From: Zeugodacus cucurbitae
Lineage: Eukaryota > Arthropoda > Insecta > Diptera > Tephritidae
Assembly (NCBI RefSeq): GCF_028554725.1
Contig: NC_071669.1
Span: 806,001-870,000 of the forward strand
Direction of reading: 5' to 3'
Length of the DNA stretch: 64,000 bases
Made by a program: the position numbers and the translations under genes. Each line of letters begins with the position of its first letter. The first letter of the stretch is position 1. Of the stretch, positions 61,001 through 64,000 are shown in pieces. The notes under the pieces were generated by a model, which ran no database searches, was not told the DNA's origin, and saw only the letters and a list, made by a program, of their open reading frames with translations.

Positions 61001-64000
61001 GCGTGTACGAGTTTGTTTGTTGGCCAAAACATTACGTGTGGTTCCAGTGCGTGCGTGAAAAATGTGCCCATCGCTTGCGTACATCAATGGCCAACGGCAT
61101 TTGGCAGCTGGCGACCGGCAACCAGTAACTGGCCGCAGCGGTAAACCGAGAACCGCTGCAAACGAGGCACAGAATCAACGTTCATTCCACGAGTACAGCG
61201 TATGCCAATGGAAGCTGCCGGTTTAACTGGCTGGTTGGCGGTTGAACGTTTTGCTGCGCCCGTTGACGCAAGTGGTGCCGGCGGCCGTCATTTATTTGCC
61301 TTACGGGCCGGGAGGCTGCAATAATAATACGATGCACGGCCGGCGCAGAGATATGTTGTGGGGCGTGTTGGTATTCAACAGCTAGTTTACATCTTCGCTC
61401 TGCCCTCGGGCGTTCAGCTCCAGTAGGCAATTGATGATAGCGGATGCGTAAACGCATTTTGTGGAAAATGCCGTTAGGCATGATCATGCACCGCGCTGAC
61501 CGTCCTAGATGTTGCCAGCGCTACTGCGGCTGCCCTGCGCCGCCTCACCATTGAGTGCACAATTCAATTAATAGTGTTCAACCAGAGCCAGAGCCAGCGC
61601 CAACTCTAGTGCCACAGTGCAACACTTTATTGCGTCATGTTGCATGCAAACGCGTTAGTCAACCGCATACAAACTAGTGTTGTAGCAAAAAGGGAGTTTC
61701 AGCAGCTTGTTTTTGTTTTTGCCTAAGAGGAGTGGAAGAATGCCATGAACCAGTTGTTGCTTGCAAGTGAGTTAATGCAACACTTTCTTCAAGTTTCTTA
61801 CGCTGTTATGTTTTGGTTGTTCCTTGACACTTATTTGTTAGCGACTAATTTTAGAATAGAGGAGATCGTTGAAATTCGTCACATAAGGTAAGTGTTTGTT
61901 TACGTTTTGAAAGGAGACAGGAGTTTTAAATCCAGAGGTAAGTTCGGCACATATCCATCTTTATAATGGTGTCTTCTTTCTCCTCTTCTACCAACAGTAT
62001 AACGTCGAATCTGAGTGTAAATTTTCAGAATAAAATGTATTGTATTTTTTTTATAAGTTCTTTCTCGTTCAAGATTAAAACCAATACTATGAAAGACCAT
62101 GTCTGAAACCTCTCTCAAGTTTTCAGTTTTATACTAATAAGGATCACTGGCTCGGTAGCCTTTGGTGAAGTTAAAAATGTATCTGTTTCTATTGGAACTA
62201 CATTGCGATTCGGAATCGACTTAATAACTGTTTGGGACTCTATTCGTTAGATAGCATAAATTTATCTACGTCTTATTTCGACATCTGCTGGTTTCCGGAA
62301 GCATGATTCCTCTCCATGAGAACATAACCGAGTTGATTTTGGGTTTGCTGGATTTGGATCTGCGTAGTTCAACGTATCTTTATTAATATTCCAATGTCTC
62401 AGGATCGGGCTGGCTCAGTTGGCGTCTTCAAAAATGGAAGTCTGAGTTTTCTTTCCTTTTTTTATTCTACCAAAATCGTTTCATACATAATTTTTAAAGT
62501 AATTTAAGCTTCTGGAACTAATAGTCCCTATTTTGGAATTAACTTTTCTTCTTTAGGAATCTTAGTCCGACCGCTTTGAAATTTTGTGGAATAAACGAAC
62601 CTCTTTCGTTCTTTCTTTTCTTTTGAACGTTCTTCATATGCACAGGTACATCTGCTAAGGTCAAATCGCCAGTAAAACCCAGCAACAATCTTTCCACTCC
62701 AACTGCACTTGAATGCAATGCATATCATAACAATGTGAACATCTTCAATTATGTTTCATTTCATATTCATCAAAACAAAATCCACAAATCATCTTTCAAT
62801 TACGCGCTCGAACAACAAATAAATGCAACAAAACAGTGTGCAACAATAGCGCGCTAACAAAGTTTTTCGATATAATAATGAAGCATTAGTGGGCTGAACA
62901 GTGTGGCAAGACAGTGCGAGGCACTTGAAATGCGCCGCACGTTGGTGTTGATGAAGTGTCTAACGGTATATAAATGCAACAAAGTGCCATTAATTGTGTG
63001 TGATCATGCAGCTTCCTTAAGTGAGCTATCTGCGTGCTGCAACAACAAACACCTAACATGTTGCTGCAATACAAAAACAATGAGTACAAAAAGCAACAAC
63101 ACCAAAGCATTTATGCCTTCTCACATAAAGTAAAAATTAAAACTTTGTGTTTTTGTTAGTTGAAATTACACACATCTGTTGTTGCGCTTGCATTCTCGAG
63201 GAAAATTTTCCATTAGCGTTTGGCGTGTGCAGTTGAGCAGCTGACCAGCTTCTTGAAAATGTTTGGGAAATTGGGTCAAAAGCATTTGAATGGCTTTTAA
63301 GAGACGCGTCGCGTTAGTGAATGCAACGCCTCTACAAAACGCTCGCTTTCGTCATGCAACAATTCTTTACAACGCGTCTATGCACGCACACGCTCACGAA
63401 TATATGTGCGTGTGTGTGTTTCTTATATCTCTCAAGCATTTTATACGAGATGTTGCTTTATTACTTCATTCCATCAATATGGACACTGTGTACCGCCAAG
63501 CAGGCTGGCTCCATATTTACTTTGACCACTTGAGTGTTCCACGCTTACGACAAATTAACTGTTTCAAACACTTTGCCAAAGTTTGAATTCTCCAAATTGA
63601 ATTGAAAATTTTTTATATTTTTTTTACTGATACTTGACGAGTGTTGTGACATGTCAGAACCTACTTTAAATTTCAAAAATCGAAATAGTTTGTCTTAAAG
63701 TCTTATTCATTAGAGGAAATTATAGATTAGGTTACAGAATTTACTTCCTGAGCTTCTAAATTTTACAAAAAATGCAAAGAAAAATACTTTTTTTTCCAAA
63801 AATAAAAGCAGTTATTTCAAAAAAGTTTCTTCTTCGTTATTGCCTCGCTTTTATCGCGTGCTCACGACATTTCACTTTCGCATTTACTACGGCGCTTACT
63901 CGTATACAATTCTAAAGCAAATAAAGTCAACTGCAAGATGCTGCAAAAACACAACAACAATGACAACAATAACACGTTACATATGCGCTATTAGCCCAGT
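52013..64000. other. non-coding DNA to the right edge, no gene identified
   Basis: Open frames of 142-145 codons occur at 58253-58690 and 59127-59555 but lack recognisable domains or supporting splice signals. GC-richer patches (52700-53150, 54250-54900, 55900-56280, 60750-61650) carry overlapping frames on both strands, as expected from composition. CAA/TTG, CA/GT and poly-T runs are scattered. No tRNA, rRNA or further mobile element was recognised. Confidence 0.4.

Overview
The window is nuclear DNA from a higher dipteran fly, most plausibly a tephritid fruit fly. This rests on three things: AT-rich non-coding DNA with many short CAA/TTG runs, TA-flanked mariner-type miniature elements, and compact promoter and intron signals of fly type (TATA plus a TCA initiator, GTAAG donors). 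The species assignment is an inference. There is nothing bacterial here: no operons, rRNA, tRNA or CRISPR were seen.

Left edge (1-2230): two small secreted-protein genes stand head to head. One is on the minus strand (exons 787-631 and 549-80, 208 aa) and one on the plus strand (exons 1638-1755 and 1823-2190, 161 aa). Each has a signal peptide, a single short phase-1 intron at the same place, and a shared cysteine motif (CD-x3-CPAGT-x2-C) just after the intron. They are diverged duplicates of a family I do not recognise, separated by about 740 bp that carry a TATA box for each.

2230-21700 is non-coding DNA with mobile-element debris. It holds two inverted copies of a ~0.75 kb repeat ('element A'), one of which sits inside a mariner-type MITE ('MITE B'). 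It also holds a dead LINE reverse-transcriptase tail, a second MITE family ('MITE C'), a MITE B fragment and an 18-bp minisatellite.

21700-49200 is one large gene for a class C (family 3) seven-transmembrane receptor of the orphan GPRC5/boss-like kind. Exon 1 (CDS 21951-23973) encodes the signal peptide, a cysteine-free ectodomain, all seven helices and part of the tail. A 23.7 kb intron follows, then two small exons (47703-47942 and 48609-48727) that complete the cytoplasmic tail. All splice phases agree, giving 793 residues. The intron contains an intact MITE B copy, four NRF-1/Ewg-type GCGCATGCGC palindromes within 11 kb, a 20-bp perfect palindrome, and a candidate alternative first exon whose phase would join to the tail exons.

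49200-64000 is mostly non-coding. It has a third element A copy (50742-51527) and, on the minus strand at 51779-52012, a short hydrophobic open frame that resembles the last helices of a GPCR but is unproven. No confident gene was found from 52 kb to the right edge.
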